Positions 11,134 through 23,665 of a stretch of DNA of 64,000 nt are shown here, piece after piece (the first letter of the stretch is position 1; every line of letters starts with the position of its first letter). The notes under the pieces were generated by a model. That model was not told the origin of the DNA, did not search any database, and saw only the letters and a program-made list of their open reading frames with translations. A program made the position numbers and the translations under genes. Source of the DNA: Petunia secreta. Taxonomy: Eukaryota > Streptophyta > Magnoliopsida > Solanales > Solanaceae. The stretch lies in contig JARKIP010000051.1 of the NCBI GenBank assembly GCA_029990175.1, positions 3,612,501 to 3,676,500 on the forward strand, given 5' to 3'.

Positions 11134-13258
11134 CAGGGGCTGAGCTAGTAAATGGCAAGAAGATTCAATGTTTAAAACTTTAAATTCCGACCAATTGCAT
11201 GTTGCACAACAATATACAAGGTAATTGCCAAAATCCTAACATCTAGATTACAAATGTTACTAAATTGTCTAGTTAGCTCTTCACTGTCAGCTTTTATCAA
11301 AAGAAGAAGTATTCTTGATAATGTAATGATAGCACATGAATTGGTCAGGGATATGGGAAAAAGGTTGTGCCACCAAGATGTATAATCAAAGTGCACATAA
11401 GAAAAGCCTATGACTGTTGAATGGGGTTTTCTGAAAATGTTGTTAACTGCTTTTGGGTTTCAACACAAATTTGTCACTTGGATAATGATCTGCGTTTCAA
11501 CTGTCAGATATAGATTGTTGATCAATGATAATTTGACAGAAGCATTTCAGGCAAAAAAGGGCCTCAAGCAAGGGGATTCAATGTCCCCTACCTATTTGTG
11601 TTAGCGATGGAATACCTGCATAGAACAGTGAGCCAACTACGAAACAATCATAGCTTCAATTATCACCCCAAATATGAGAAAATGAAACTAGTACATATAT
11701 GCTTTGCAGATGACCTACTCTTGTGATCCAGAGCTGACAAAGAATCATTAACTCTACTCCTCCAAGCTTTCAACCACTTCTCAGCATAATCAGAGCTACA
11801 AGCAAATATGGAGAAAAGTGCATTGTACATAGCTGGAGTGCCTACTAGTTTTGTAGATGATATTATCAATGAGATGCACTTCACACTGGGAGAATTGCCA
11901 TTTAAATACTTGGAGTCCCCTTATCCTCCAAGAAACTTAATATCCACCAGTGTATGCCTCTAATGGAGAGATCATATCAAGAATTAAGATGTTGGACATC
12001 CAAATTCTTGTCCTACAGTGGTAGGGTTCAATTAATTAAAATTATTTTATTTGAGGTCCAAACATACTGGGCGCAGGTGTTTCTACTCCCAAAGAAGGTG
12101 TTGCACATGATAAAAATGCTTGCAGGAATTTCTTATGGACAGGAACAAACAATATATCTAAAAGGAACTTGGTGTTATGGGCAAATATATGTCTCCCAAG
12201 ATCAGCTGGGGGACTAAATGTATTGGACTTCTACAAATGGAACAAAGCAGCAATAAGTAAGTTATGGGCATTGTCATAAAAGAAGGACACCTTGTGGGTG
12301 CAATAGGTACACTCCTTCTACATCAAGAGACAAGACTTGGAGACTATGAAAAGTCCAGCCCAAGCTTGCTGGATTGTCATGAAAATATTCGAAGCAAGAA
12401 GATGGTTTACAACAACAGGACCAATACAAAGTTTGAAAATGTACACAACTCAAGGAAATTTAGCATCAATAAATGTTACTTGGGACTCATCCCACAGATG
12501 CCAAAAGTTAACTGGAAAGCAACTACTATGGTAAGAAATGTGCTACCGAGCATCAATTCATTATGTGGTTAGCCATTCAAAAAAGATTGGCTACTGTTGA
12601 GAGACTAGCCAAAAGGGGAATAAGTGTTGATCAAGACTGTGTTCTGTATAAAACTCAGCAAGTAGAATCTCTACACCACCTGCTGTTTGAATGTGACTAT
12701 TCAAGGACTATATGGCAAACACTCTTGCAGTGGGTGGGAATACACAGGCAGATTAAACCCTGGGAGGAAGAGGTTGATTGGATATCACAAAGAGTGAAAG
12801 GGAATAGTACTCAAGCCAATGTTCTGGGATTCTTGTTTTCAGCTACAGTATATCACATATGGATTGATCGAAATACCAGATTGTTCCAAAATAAAAAGAA
12901 GATTCAAGTGCAGATTATAAGAGAGATAACTTAGAATTGCATGTAAGAGGACAAGGTATTTGTAAATGGAAAAATGTATTAGAATTTTTAAGGGATTACC
13001 TTGTCTAGGAAGTGTTTCACTATAAATACTAGACGGGGAATAGACATTAGAGGATCAACCTTAGAGTTCAAAAAAGATTGACTTATACACATGGTTAATG
13101 GTTGAATAAATTTTTTTTTCGTTTGGCCAAAAAAAAAAAAAACTTTAAATTCCTTTCAGAAAAAATTATATTGTAGAAGGTAAAATTGAAATAAATAAAT
13201 TAATTATAGTAAAGTATTATTTAGTGTTCCTTAAACTAAATTCTGTGCTCTGCCCCTG
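11134..13258. mobile_element. hAT-like non-autonomous element interrupted by a LINE
   Basis: The left end CAGGGGCTGAGCTAG and the right end, whose reverse complement is CAGGGGCAGAGCAC, form terminal inverted repeats. Flanking 8-mers GTAGTGAG (11,126-11,133) and ATGGTGAG (13,259-13,266) match at 6 of 8 positions, the duplication length of hAT transposons. Without the LINE at 11,189-13,138 the element would be only about 160 bp, so it is a MITE. The related copy at 18,868-19,218 supports the family. Confidence 0.65.
11189..13138 (+). mobile_element. 5'-truncated L1-like LINE, decayed
   Basis: Non-LTR retrotransposon fragment read on the plus strand. RT pieces lie in several frames: KKGLKQGDSMSPT (motif before the palm), CFADDLLL (catalytic FADD box, about 11,698-11,722), GELPFKYLGVPL-type and GRVQLIK segments, and near the end a zinc-binding RT tail (LLFECDYSRTIWQTLLQWVG). 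Many stops and frameshifts show it is dead. It lacks the endonuclease and 5' RT, ends in a 3' poly(A) run, and is flanked by an identical 15-bp duplication ending ACTTTAAATTCC (11,174-11,188 and 13,139-13,153), the signature of target-primed reverse transcription. Confidence 0.85.
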
Positions 13259-16200
13259 ATGGTGAGATATAAATAAGTTGGAGACATGAAGTGCGGGCCG
13301 GCCAAGCAAAGGGCAACTTCAGCTTCTTACTCAGCATATAAGAGTCTGTGCCAATTCTTTCATTTTTTATTTTGCACCACCGAAAGAAAAGCACCTTCTT
13401 GCAACTTTTGACCTAAAAAAGTATGACAGCAGTACAAGATAAATGGAATGCTATCTTAGACACTTACTGGTCGTTTGGTTGAGATAGAGGTTATGCGTGT
13501 ATTAACAATGTACGTATTAATAATGCAGGTATTAGCAATGTGTGTATTAATAATGCGGGTATTAGTAATACAGGTATTAGTAATACAGGTATTAATAATA
13601 TAGTATTAAACTACTCAAAGTTTACGTTGTATTCATTGACAGTACAACAAATAACTCTTCATATCAAGTTATATATCGTAACTTCAAAAATAGAACAGTA
13701 ACTAATTATTTTTGGTTCAAAGGATAAAAAAAAGTAATTATTTTTGATTCAATGACAATGATAGTATAATGACTTTTTATACTATCAATATTTATAACTT
13801 ATAACGCTATTAAAAATCGTCTTTTTCTTGTGATTTTTCTTTTGATTAGCGATTTTCTGATTCCGACAAAATGTTCATTGGGAAAAGGGCAAATTTTAGT
13901 AGTGAAACTCTCTCTATAATATTGCACCAGAACGTGAATGGAAAGACGATGTACCTTTAATTTGATCGACCTGTCTATTCTTTGGTGGCTTATAACTTAT
14001 CAAGGCTTCTTCCGAACCATCAATGCTTATAGTGGAATAATGAGATTCCTCCACCGTTAATCAAGAGTTTAAGTTCGGAGTATTGGAGTGCAAAATTTTC
14101 GAAAAGGAGATGGTGAAACAAAATAAAGACTTCTCTCATAAAGATAAGAAAAAGGAAAAAAAGGATTTCTCTAGGATACATATAAATATAGATATAAATT
14201 GTATGGATAAACGTATTATAGTATTATAATGTTACTGGGAAAGATGCTTGGCTGTTGTCAAGACTTAAAAAATGGAACTATGATTAAAATATTTGTTCAA
14301 ACTTCAATGGCACAGACCAACACAAATATAATGTTTGGAAACTGAGGTGGTGATTCCACATAAACTACAACTTCATTTATAGTATTAAACATCTTAGATC
14401 TGATCGAAACCTTCTTTGTTTCAAAGAGAGATAAAAAGAAAAAAAGCAAAGAGCCCCCTATATTTCTGCAAAAAATTGTTCTACTATATATATATATAAC
14501 TGAAAAGATCAGTATTCAAATAGTAACAACAGCTTATTCATGATTGCAAATTATTCAATTGCTGCTTGCATTGCTTGTGCCTGTGCTGCAATTTTGAGTC
14601 TAACAATGGATGCAACCCTCTGAGAGTTTGTCTCTTCCCAGGTATGTTTACTTGCATTGCCAATTTGCTATGCTTCATGTTTCAAGCTTTCAACCACATT
14701 ATTTTTTAAAAGTGACGGTGGTGCGCGAGTCTACTTTCACAAATCTTGATTATTCTACCGGATACATGTAACCTCCACCAGTATAGGTATCAAGGATTCA
14801 TTTACATGAATTTTGATTATTCTACCGAATATCTGTTACTTCTACTAACATATCGGCCAACTCTATTTACCAAATGTGAATTGAAATGATGTTTTGTGTC
14901 AAATTGACTTTTTTTCATTTTCATATGCATGGTTTTGTAAATGCAAATTGACTGCTTGTGTATATTCATGTGTTCTTGTTTATCATCATCTGCATAATTA
15001 TGCTAATTTAATTTATGCTAGGAGGAGATGCTTCATTTGTTCCCTTGAGTTTTTTCTCACTTTTCCAGTTATGCAGCAAAAGGCAAATGTTGCATTTTCA
15101 CTTGTATTGTAGCTCACATATATACTACACACTCATCACTAGGATGGAAGAGAAAATCAAGAAAGAATTGAACTCAAAATATTTAAAAATTATATATAAA
15201 AATTAGGGTCATAGATAAACTCGTTTGACTCTCGAAATTCAAACTACGATAAATAAAATGAGACGGAAAGACTATTTTAGATTCTAAATTTGCCTTTGAA
15301 TGCTGAGTTAGGTAGAAATTGATCTCAGAGTTAATTTCAACAAAAATCTAACAAATATTAGTAGAAGCACATGACTAACTATTGTCTTGTTCTTTTACCT
15401 CCTCATTTTTCCATTCATATGTAGTCTTTTACCCTGGCATTAATGACTGAATATGGTAAAATTTCAGTAGTTTTAGAAATTAATTTTGAAATTCTTGAGG
15501 ATAGTAGGGTCACATAGCTGTTTTAATTTCCATAAAAGACCATAGACAAATTGCTTTATCAATAAGAATTTTGGACCTATCAATAAAAATATCGTGCATC
15601 CCATGAACGGCATAGTCCATTAATTTGACTTGTAGTGCATTTGTAAGGCCACCTGACCCCTCTTCAAGACCCCACCCACTTCATTTAATAATTAAAATTA
15701 ATATTTAATTTATATACACTAATACTATTAAAAAAATGTACAATAGCAGAGTCTTACATGAATTTAGTAGATTTTCCATGTTACTAAATGAGGATAATAA
15801 ACTATATAGATAGTTAAAAGGAAAAATATATATATAATTACTTCTTATTATAGATCACCTTAACTTGAAGAATCACCAAAAATATAGTAAAATGGTAAAG
15901 ATTTCTTCACACTTAACTAGATATTGTGTGGTGGAGCAATGTAAATGGAATTTTTTTTGGGTAGGGAGCGTTAAAACCTATATATTGGTTTTCTATAAGT
16001 TGTCAATACGGATCATGATTAGTTGGGTTTGTGATTTTCGAATATGACATACGAAATGCGAATTAGAATTAATTGGATCAGTGGATTTCGAACCATCTAA
16101 ATAGCTAGTTGTTCTTGTAATTAATCACCTTACTCTAATGAGAAAAAAAAAATTATTCCGTTACTGCACAAAGGTTAAAAGTTAAAAAGAACATCACCGA

Positions 16201-16867
16201 AAGGTTAGATAAAAGAGGTTAAAGGGTATCTTCATGTGAAAACATTACCATAAAAAGTGTCATACTTGGACCTAGTCAAAAAGCATTATATTAGGAAAAA
16301 CAAAAAGACAAATATTAAGCCGTAAATTTGTTTTTATTTCTCATTCAGTATACTTCTTTACAGTAATGCAAAGTTCACGTGAATGGTACTGTGCAACTCC
16401 TAGGAACTTTAATAATCTTGATTTCTTCAACATTAAATTCATTTAATCTCAATTAGAGGACAGTTGTTAATTAAAGTAGAAAATGTAAAAATTAATTAAG
16501 TATAGTTGCTAATTAAACTCGATCAGTGTCACTTGCCGCAGTCTCTTTCATTAAATTAAGATTAGAATATGACAGTAGCATGTTCATATTGTTTATTTTA
16601 TCATTGCAGCTTTGGCCTAGAAGTACCTTAGGCTAAAATTAGGAGTATCTTAAGAGTGTAGATATCATAGGTATTAATTAAATAGAATTGTAGTATTGAT
16701 GAAATTTAACTGTGATAATAGGTTATTGTTTCTATTTTTGGGCTTAGCATATAACAACTTGTTATGATGAGTTATTTGTTGTAGTTATCAACTTAACTTT
16801 ATTGTGTTAATAAAGTATACATTATCAATACAAAAAACCTAAATTTGTACAAATATTAGTTTAACTT
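13259..16867. other. Intergenic, no gene recognised apart from a 15-bp tandem array
   Basis: AT-rich. A 27-codon open frame at 14,539 (MIANYSIAACIACACAAILS and on) followed by a CCAG|GTATGT donor-like site is noted, but its function is unknown and it is not called as a gene. Confidence 0.45.
13499..13603. repeat. 15-bp tandem repeat, seven units
   Basis: Seven consecutive 15-mers of the form GTATTAAYAATGYRN (GTATTAACAATGTAC, GTATTAATAATGCAG, GTATTAGCAATGTGT and so on), directly after a GGTCGTTTGGTTGAG motif that starts many Solanaceae MITEs. Probably the body of a decayed MITE. Confidence 0.8.
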
Positions 16868-16880
16868 ACAGTATAAAATA

Positions 16881-16990
16881 CAACAACCACAATATACCCA
16901 GTATATCCAATATGTGGGGTCGGGGAAGGATGGGATGTACGCAGACCTTACCCCCATCAAAATGGAGAGACTGTTTCCAAAAGATCCCCG
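16881..16990 (-). mobile_element. Au-type SINE, 3' fragment, with target duplication
   Basis: On the minus strand it begins GGATCTTTTGGAAACAGTC, continues with a GGTAAGGTCTGCGTAC-like motif and ends GGGTATATTGTGGTTGTTG. This is the conserved 3' half of the plant Au SINE, which ends in TTG repeats. ACAGTATAAAATA occurs on both sides (about 16,868-16,880 and 16,991-17,003), so this truncated copy appears to have inserted as such. Confidence 0.75.
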
Positions 16991-17003
16991 ACAGTATAAA
17001 ATA

Positions 17004-18380
17004 TAAATGAATTTTTATACTACTAAATTATCTGAAAAATCATACAAATAACTGTTCGTGAAAAGTGTAATTGATAACTTGAAAATTAATTAAGACCCAA
17101 CTACTTGCTATAACAAGTTATATATTGTAAGTAGAAATTCTTCACACTAGTCCAAGTTATGTATCAACAAGAATTTCATTTTCAAGAATCGAATTTGAAA
17201 CTTTTAGTTAAGGGGGTAGGAGTTAAGAATCTTTACCATTTCACTCTCTCAACGGCGTTGGATTGCGAGGGGAAGAACTCAAAAATTTAAGACTGAGACT
17301 GTCTTTCGCATGGAAGTCTGTATGTCTTCATTCCTAGCTATCGGGTATTTATTTAAAAAGAATGCATTTACCTTAACTTAAACCAATAAAATATTAAGGA
17401 ACTTTATAATCCATGTTACTCTATATTTGAATAGTAATATAAGAGCTTGAAGGATTTAAAAAACCCTAAATCTGGGAAACACCCCATGTGGAATCTCCAC
17501 ACTGCATTGGGAGTAGATTCTTGTGTTCCATTTTTATGCTTGTTAGGGTATAGTACTATATTTTACTGTTAGCATGTGAGGCTGGTCTAATTAATTACTA
17601 TTAGTACTAATTACTTAATTCTTTAACTTTCTAACACTAAATAGTAGTACTAGGAGTAAACGAATATTAACATATCTATGGTACATTGGAGTTATACAAC
17701 TTGATTATCACGCTAATAGGTCAGATTCTTCTGCTAAAAAATTGGAAAGGTACATAAACTTATTTGCTCAATGCTAGACCTTGTACTATTTTACGTAACC
17801 CTAGTACACAAGTACAATAAAACGTCTCTGTAACCGTCATTCGATATTAATATTCATTTTAACGATCAAATTTTCTTTCAAATCGATATATTTTAAACAA
17901 TCTTTTACATAATTACTAAAAAAATATTCGAACAAATGACGTTATTAAAGTCAGATTGTATGGTTATTCAATTAGCCAAGAACCTTCAAGCATGAAATTT
18001 TTAAGTTAAGAAGAGTTACATTTATGTTACATACATACGTTAATAAACGTACTATAGCACTAGGGTTACATAGTTATAATCCTTTTTAGATGTACTTACG
18101 TTATACATAACCTAATCTTCTTAGTAATATTTTTGCTCAATTAATGAATAAAACTTAAATTCTACATGTAATCTACTTCAAATTAACCTGATGGTCGATG
18201 GTTAAAATGTTTGTGTGTGTTATTAGCACACGAACTTACACTCATTTTCTCTAGGCTTATTATTTTCAAGAAGAAAAAAAAAAAACTAGTACTATAAGCT
18301 TAGACAAAAAATAGAGTAACTAGTTACATATAAAGAAATTATAAGAAAAATATAGCATGGCCGCGTCCTTTAAAATGAAT
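17004..18380. other. Intergenic, nothing recognised
   Basis: AT-rich, stops in all frames, no repeat termini recognised. Confidence 0.5.
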
Positions 18381-18621
18381 TACTCCATCCGTTCCAAAAT
18401 AGTTGTTATAGTTTCCTTATTAGCCCGTTCAAAAAAAAATGACACAATTCTAAATTTGAAAATATTTTTGAGTTGAAACTACTACTTATCCTTAATGAAT
18501 GCTTTATAGCCACATATTTATGTATTACTTATTTTAGATCACAAATTCCAAAAATCTTATCACATTTTTTAAACTCCGCTCCAAGTCAAACTATAACAAC
18601 TATTTTGGAACGGAGGGAATA
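18381..18621. mobile_element. Stowaway-like MITE
   Basis: 241 bp with termini TACTCCATCCGTTCCAAAAT and ATTTTGGAACGGAGGGAATA. The interior differs from the 1,814 copy (TAGTTGTTATAGTTTCC instead of TATGTGTCATAGTTTGAC), so it is another subfamily. Confidence 0.85.
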
Positions 18622-18867
18622 ATAGTTTATCGGAGCATTTGTAATTCTACTGTAGATGTTAGTAAAATGTTTTCTATCCTAGATAGAATCATGTATGCTT
18701 AACACGACAAGAACATTTGGTCTCAGAAAGTTCTTTGTCTTCGTTTATTTATGGAATGAGACTTGTATATTTTGAAGAAAAACATATCACGTGGTTATAT
18801 TTTTTGACTTGTTCAGAACATGAAGTAAAAAAAGGAAGAAGTATAATTAGAACTAAAGGAGTTGATG

Positions 18868-19218
18868 CAGAGACGGATCTAGGATTTCAATAGGATTGGT
18901 TCACCACTATTAAGGGTGGAGTTACATTGTTCTAAGAGTAGTCGGCGAACAACTTTCGTCGAAAAATTATATTGTATATAGGGTCGAGTTCTATTTTATA
19001 AGATGATATATTAAGGAAAAAATATTAAATGACATTAAAATAGGCTTTTTAGTGTAAGTGAATCATTGTTTAACCAAGTGAACCATTTAAAATTTTAGAG
19101 CATGGGTTTCGAGCATCATACTAGACGCATTTTGAAAAGTATGTACATAATATATTTAGTTTCGTGGATGAACCATGGATTCATGTGAACCACCGTTTAT
19201 AATATAGAACCGCCCCTG
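18868..19218. mobile_element. hAT-like MITE
   Basis: Starts CAGAGACGGATCTAGGATTT; the reverse complement of its end is CAGGGGCGGTTC. Flanking 8-mers AGTTGATG and AGTTGAAG match at 7 of 8 positions. Same family as the element at 11,134. Confidence 0.7.
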
Positions 19219-19587
19219 AGTTGAAGGGGTTGTAAACTTGGTAGTAGTTGATTGTAAAATTCATTTCTACTGAAAAATCAATGCAAGAATAAGAGAGATC
19301 ATAAGTGTGTCCAAGGAAAAAGATAGAAACAGTTGAAAAGCTACTACATATTGGCTCAAAGACATGTAAATGATGTATAGAATTTATGACATTCCAATAG
19401 GAGGAAGATGTTTCACAAAGTTGGATTCTGTGTGAGGGGTCTCTGTCTAAGTCACATCCCTTACATTCCCTTTTTAAGCTCTGCTTCATTCTTATTGTGA
19501 CAAACTTCTATCCCCCACCAAAGGTATCACTCACAAAAACATCATCTTGTAGTCTGCCAAATTCCTACTATTAGCTGGCTAGGGTTA

Positions 19588-19812
19588 TACTCTCTCCGTT
19601 ACAATTTATGTGTCATAGTTTGACTCGACACGAAATTTAAAAAATAAAGGAAGACTTTTGAAATTTGTGGTCTAAAATAAGACATAGATGTTTGTATGGT
19701 TGTAAATCATTTCAATAGTGGCAAAATAGTAATTTTGAAGTTAAATTCTTACAAAATTTAAAATACTGACATTCTTTTTGGAACAGACTAATAAATTGAA
19801 ACGGAGGGAGTA
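19588..19812. mobile_element. Stowaway-like MITE
   Basis: 225 bp, TACTCTCTCCGTTACAATTT to GAAACGGAGGGAGTA, with the TTTGACTCGACACGAAATTT interior of the 1,814 copy. Confidence 0.85.
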
Positions 19813-20120
19813 GCTTTTTCTTCTACTAATTTATGGAGTTTAAGTTTTATACATTAATTATATAAAAAAGTATTTACATAATCATGTCAATTAGAATAAT
19901 CAAAAGCAATTCAATTAAGTATCACTGTTAATTGGTAAATATAAGTAACTTGTTATAACATCTTTATTACATTGATAGTGTGAAAAATTAATTAAACTGT
20001 CCATATACATATTTAACTTTATGGGTGATGTTTGCTCTAGTAATAGAATACCTCTACAGCAAATCGATAGGTTAGCGATTCAAGTCATGTGAAAATTAAG
20101 TAGAAGCAATATTATAGTAT

Positions 20121-20310
20121 TTTTTTTTATGTTTCCCATCCGGTGTCCGGTACCTTCATTGGAGCCCCGATTAATTCAGATTCGCGCCGCGTAGGGCCCC
20201 ATTCGGGAGGAAACGCTCCCTACCAGTGATTTTTTCATACCCAGGGCTCGAACTCAGACCTCTCGTTAAGGGATGAGTAGCCTCATCCGCTACACCACAT
20301 CACTCGGTGG
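20121..20310 (-). mobile_element. tRNA-derived SINE with target duplication
   Basis: On the minus strand it opens CCACCGAGTGATGTGGTGTA with an A-box-like GTGTAGCGGATGAGG and a B-box GAGTTCGAGCCCTGG, both RNA polymerase III promoter elements, then a SolS/TS-type body and an A-rich end. AATATTATAGTA (left) and AACATTATAGTA (right) flank it as a 12-bp duplication with one mismatch. It looks like a full-length, fairly recent Solanaceae SINE. Confidence 0.8.
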
Positions 20311-20774
20311 TAACATTATAGTAGTATCTTACTTGCATAGGAAATGGAAAATTAAATTCTTTTGTCAGTAATTTTTTTTCTTTTACCAAGATTCCAGGGT
20401 TATTTCCATAGTCAACCACACAACATTTTTAATCTTGGGCTATGAAGGGGCAGATTGTTATAAGTGGTAAAATATGTAATAATGTAAGGAAAATTTCACC
20501 ACGCTTTTAACTATATATGTCTTCTTTCTCTGTGTTCTCAGACGGTTAAAGTTTTACCTTTGTTTTTACCCTTGGTTTCTTTTCTAGGTAAAATTTTTCT
20601 ACCTTATCTTCACTAAATACATGGACTTCTCTACCCTTTTGGAAATACTAATTTTCTTCATTTTTATTTTTTAATCTCTTCCAAAAAAATTTAGTGAGGT
20701 AATGTTATTCTATACTATTTAAACTAAACTTTATGTCGTATATTTAATGACATGCTCTTAAGACTATACTTCTA

Positions 20775-21235
20775 ACGGGTGGTTTGGTTGGTGGGACTAT
20801 AAATGAGAGATATCCCATATAAATTTGGATTAAATTTATCCTGGGATTATAATCTCGGGATTAATAATACCACTCGTTTTATGGAATATGATAGTACCAC
20901 ATTTGTGGTATAAAATCTATCCTGGATTAGTTAATCCCACTAACCAAACCGGGATAACTGTAATCCCAAAACTAATCCCAGGACAGGATTGTTAATCCAA
21001 TCCCACAAAGGGGTCGTTTGGTTTGCGGAACTAAATAAGTGGGATATCCCACAAATTTGGGGTTACAGTAATCCCGGGATTAACAATCCCATCCCCTATG
21101 TGGGATTAGATAATACTATGATTGTGGTATAAAAATTGTCCTATTTTAACAAATCTCACCAACCAAAAATATAGTCCCAAATTTAATCCCGGGACTATTA
21201 GTACAATCCCGCCAACAAAACGATCCCTAAGAGTT
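20775..21235. mobile_element. Two adjacent GGGATAA-type MITEs
   Basis: Two copies of about 220 bp lie head to tail, each opening with a GTTTGGTT motif and packed with inverted GGGAT/ATCCC motifs, meeting near 21,005. Both relate to the element at 1,320-1,524. Confidence 0.6.
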
Positions 21236-21473
21236 TTAAAAGTAATTGTGGGCTATAGCCATTATTTATTACTGGCTTTTGAATAAATTATTTATAGTAC
21301 TATATTAAGTGGATTTCTTAGCACAAATATATACAAAGTTACTGGGTACTATACTCATAACTGCAATTATAGATCTGCCCCTGCTTCTAGCCCAAAATAT
21401 GATTACATGTTTAAACCATACTCCTAAGAGTTCTTTTGGTATGTGAAATTATTCCGTATCTCATATTATTATA

Positions 21474-21753
21474 TACTCACTTCGGTCCATTTTATATGAT
21501 TTTTTTATTTTTTTATTTTTTTATTTTAGGTCCAATATTTGATTTTTTTCAATAATCAAGATGATATTTGTTGACTTTCCAAAGTTACCCTTGTTAATAA
21601 ATTAAACACATAAAGCTCTCACAATTTTTTATGTGTAAATTTTGAAAGAGATGAAGGTTAATTTAGTAAATAATTTCTTTAATTAATGTTAAAAAGTAGA
21701 TTCCTTGGTGTATGTGAAAACACTCAAAAAAATCAAATAATATGAACCGAGTA
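21474..21753. mobile_element. Decayed Stowaway-like MITE
   Basis: TACTCACTTCGGTCCATTTT to ATATGAACCGAGTA; termini partly complementary, AT-rich interior. It lies about 330 bp upstream of the start codon of the gene at 22,081. Confidence 0.6.
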
Positions 21754-22080
21754 AAAAAAAAAAATCATTGCATGGAAAACTCCACATTTTGGCTTGTTAC
21801 TACTAGTAGTACGTACTTTTGGAAGAACCATTAAGAGTCAAAGACACCTCCCAAAGTCCCTATACATACACAAATCCCAAAAGCTGAATCCACCACAGTA
21901 GTCCTCCATTGCAGTTACAGTCTTTTTCTTTTTCACCACATAGTAGTTGAAGTCATTTTCGGTGTATGTGCACAATTTTTCATACTTATAGTACCATATT
22001 TGTAGTAATCACATAGAGTAATAAATTCATATTCTTTGATTCTTTTTGTAGGGCTATTATAAGTTCAAGAAAGTGACACT

Positions 22081-22807
22081 ATGGATGAATACTACCAATA
22101 TCCAGTAGTTCATCAACGTAGCAAAAGTTGTACTAATAGTATTGGAAGTACCCCTTCAAGAAATGGCATTGGAACTAATACCCCTTCAAAAAACCACCGG
22201 CACATGGCGGTGGAGGACGATGAAGATGGTGGAGATCCGATTGAATGCAGTGGGAAATCCTGCAAAGCATGTACCGGTGGCCTAATAGCCGAATGTGTGG
22301 CAGTTTGTTGTTGTCCTTGTGCTGTAGTAAATATATTAGCACTTACATTTCTCAAAATTCCTTGGATGGTTGGGAGAAAATGCTTGAGGATGGCCAAAAA
22401 GAAGAAATTGGAAAAAAAGAAGAGAAAAGATGATAATATGAGTTATTGTTATAATACTGACCGCGTAATTAGTTACGCGGACAGTATGGAAGGAGATGGA
22501 GAAGGAGAAGGGACATTGGGAGTTGTCAATTCCCACTTTGTCGATGAATTTGAGTTGAAAGATAGTTTTCGTGCAAGAATTGATGCAGATGAAGTTTGGT
22601 TAGAGTTGTATCAAATTGGTCATATGGGTTTTGGCAGAGTTTCTTTCACTGGAATTAATACTTCTCAAGGTAAGACAAATTAGAGCCAATTTTATTAGAA
22701 CAAATCTTAAAATTATTTTAGTTCAGGAACATGATGCTTTTTTGTTTTTTCTTTTTTGATCTTCAGTGTTTGGTGCCCGGAACTCACAATCCGGATTTGG
22801 GTTATAG
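22081..22807 (+). CDS. Cys-rich plant-specific protein of unknown function (209 aa, 2 exons)
   Basis: Exon 22,081-22,669 ends at a strong donor (CAAG|GTAAGA). Exon 22,767-22,807 follows CTTCAG and adds VFGARNSQSGFGL before TAG; joined in phase 1 they give 209 residues. Residues about 57-100 hold a Cys-rich hydrophobic segment (CSGKSCKACTGGL, CVAVCCCPCAVVNILALTFL) that may be a short membrane or palmitoylated segment, followed by a Lys-rich stretch (KKKKLEKKKRK, about 105-115) that could be a nuclear or membrane-proximal basic patch. The N-terminus is Ser/Thr/Asn-rich. I recognise this as a conserved uncharacterised plant protein type; no catalytic motif is visible. The first ATG is used because upstream sequence has in-frame stops. 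A possible TATA (TATACATA) lies near 21,861. Confidence 0.85.
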
Positions 22808-23410
22808 AAAGTCCATTGTGGAAGATTTTAGTGCTATATGTGTGCCAAACTCGACACCTCTGATTAAAGGATAAAAAGAACGTTTGCTATTGAACCACTT
22901 CCTTTGGTGGTGGTGCATTTCAAAATACAGCATTTACCATTTACCAGCCTTGATACTGAATATTGGAAAATGGTGAATACAAACCATGATTATTTCTAGG
23001 AAAATGAAGAGGATTTACTAGCTAGTAGTACTAGTTTAGTGTGTTCAGTTCATATCAAAAACATCACATTGTTTCATCTTTGTGAATTGTACAGTTAATA
23101 GAGTTATGTTTTCTTTGAATGACATCTCTCATTTTCTTTTTGAAACTTGCATTTGTCCCTTTTTTTCCTGCTTTCTGCTTAAGCACCAACCACTCCTAAC
23201 TTGTTCAATAAATAGTAGTTTTCACTTCATATACAAAAGAGACATTTTAGATAAAGCATGGGTTATGTTTATCGTGAGGAAGGTTATAATGTCTTTTAGT
23301 ACAATAATATGAAGATCCTTATTCTTTTTGAAGAAATTCTGCCAAAAAATGGGGAAAAAAGGGCTAGTTCTTTTACTTTTTGGACCATTATAATTCTTTT
23401 GTTTTGTTAC
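22808..23410. other. 3' flank of the Cys-rich protein gene
   Basis: Probable 3' UTR and spacer; T-rich with no recognised gene or repeat terminus. Confidence 0.4.
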
Positions 23411-23665
23411 TACTCCCTCCGTCCCAAATTAGTTGAAACTTTAGCAATTATCATTTGTCCCAAATTAGTTGACACTTTAGGATTTCAAGACAAAAATTGT
23501 TAGTCTTTTCCAACTATACCCTTAATACATAAAAGAATTCTCAACAAAATTTAATAGTCAAACATTAAATAGGAGTAACATAGTAAAATACACACTCTAT
23601 TTATTGATTTTCTTAATAGACGTGAAGAAGCTAAAAGCGACAACTAATTTGGGACGGAGGGAGTA
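23411..23665. mobile_element. Stowaway-like MITE
   Basis: 255 bp with perfect 15-bp ends TACTCCCTCCGTCCC and GGGACGGAGGGAGTA; interior TTAGTTGAAACTTTAG-type. Confidence 0.9.

Noticed and set aside
12264..12572. Open frame as an independent gene
   Set aside because: Part of the decayed LINE, out of frame with neighbouring RT pieces.
14539..14640. Small peptide gene (27 codons) followed by a donor-like site
   Set aside because: Too short, no family match and no matching downstream exon found.
19181..19489. 102-codon minus-strand open frame
   Set aside because: Overlaps the end of an hAT-like MITE and has no recognisable domain.
22113..22397. 94-codon frame antisense to the Cys-rich gene
   Set aside because: Shadow of the sense gene, which has better start context and splicing.
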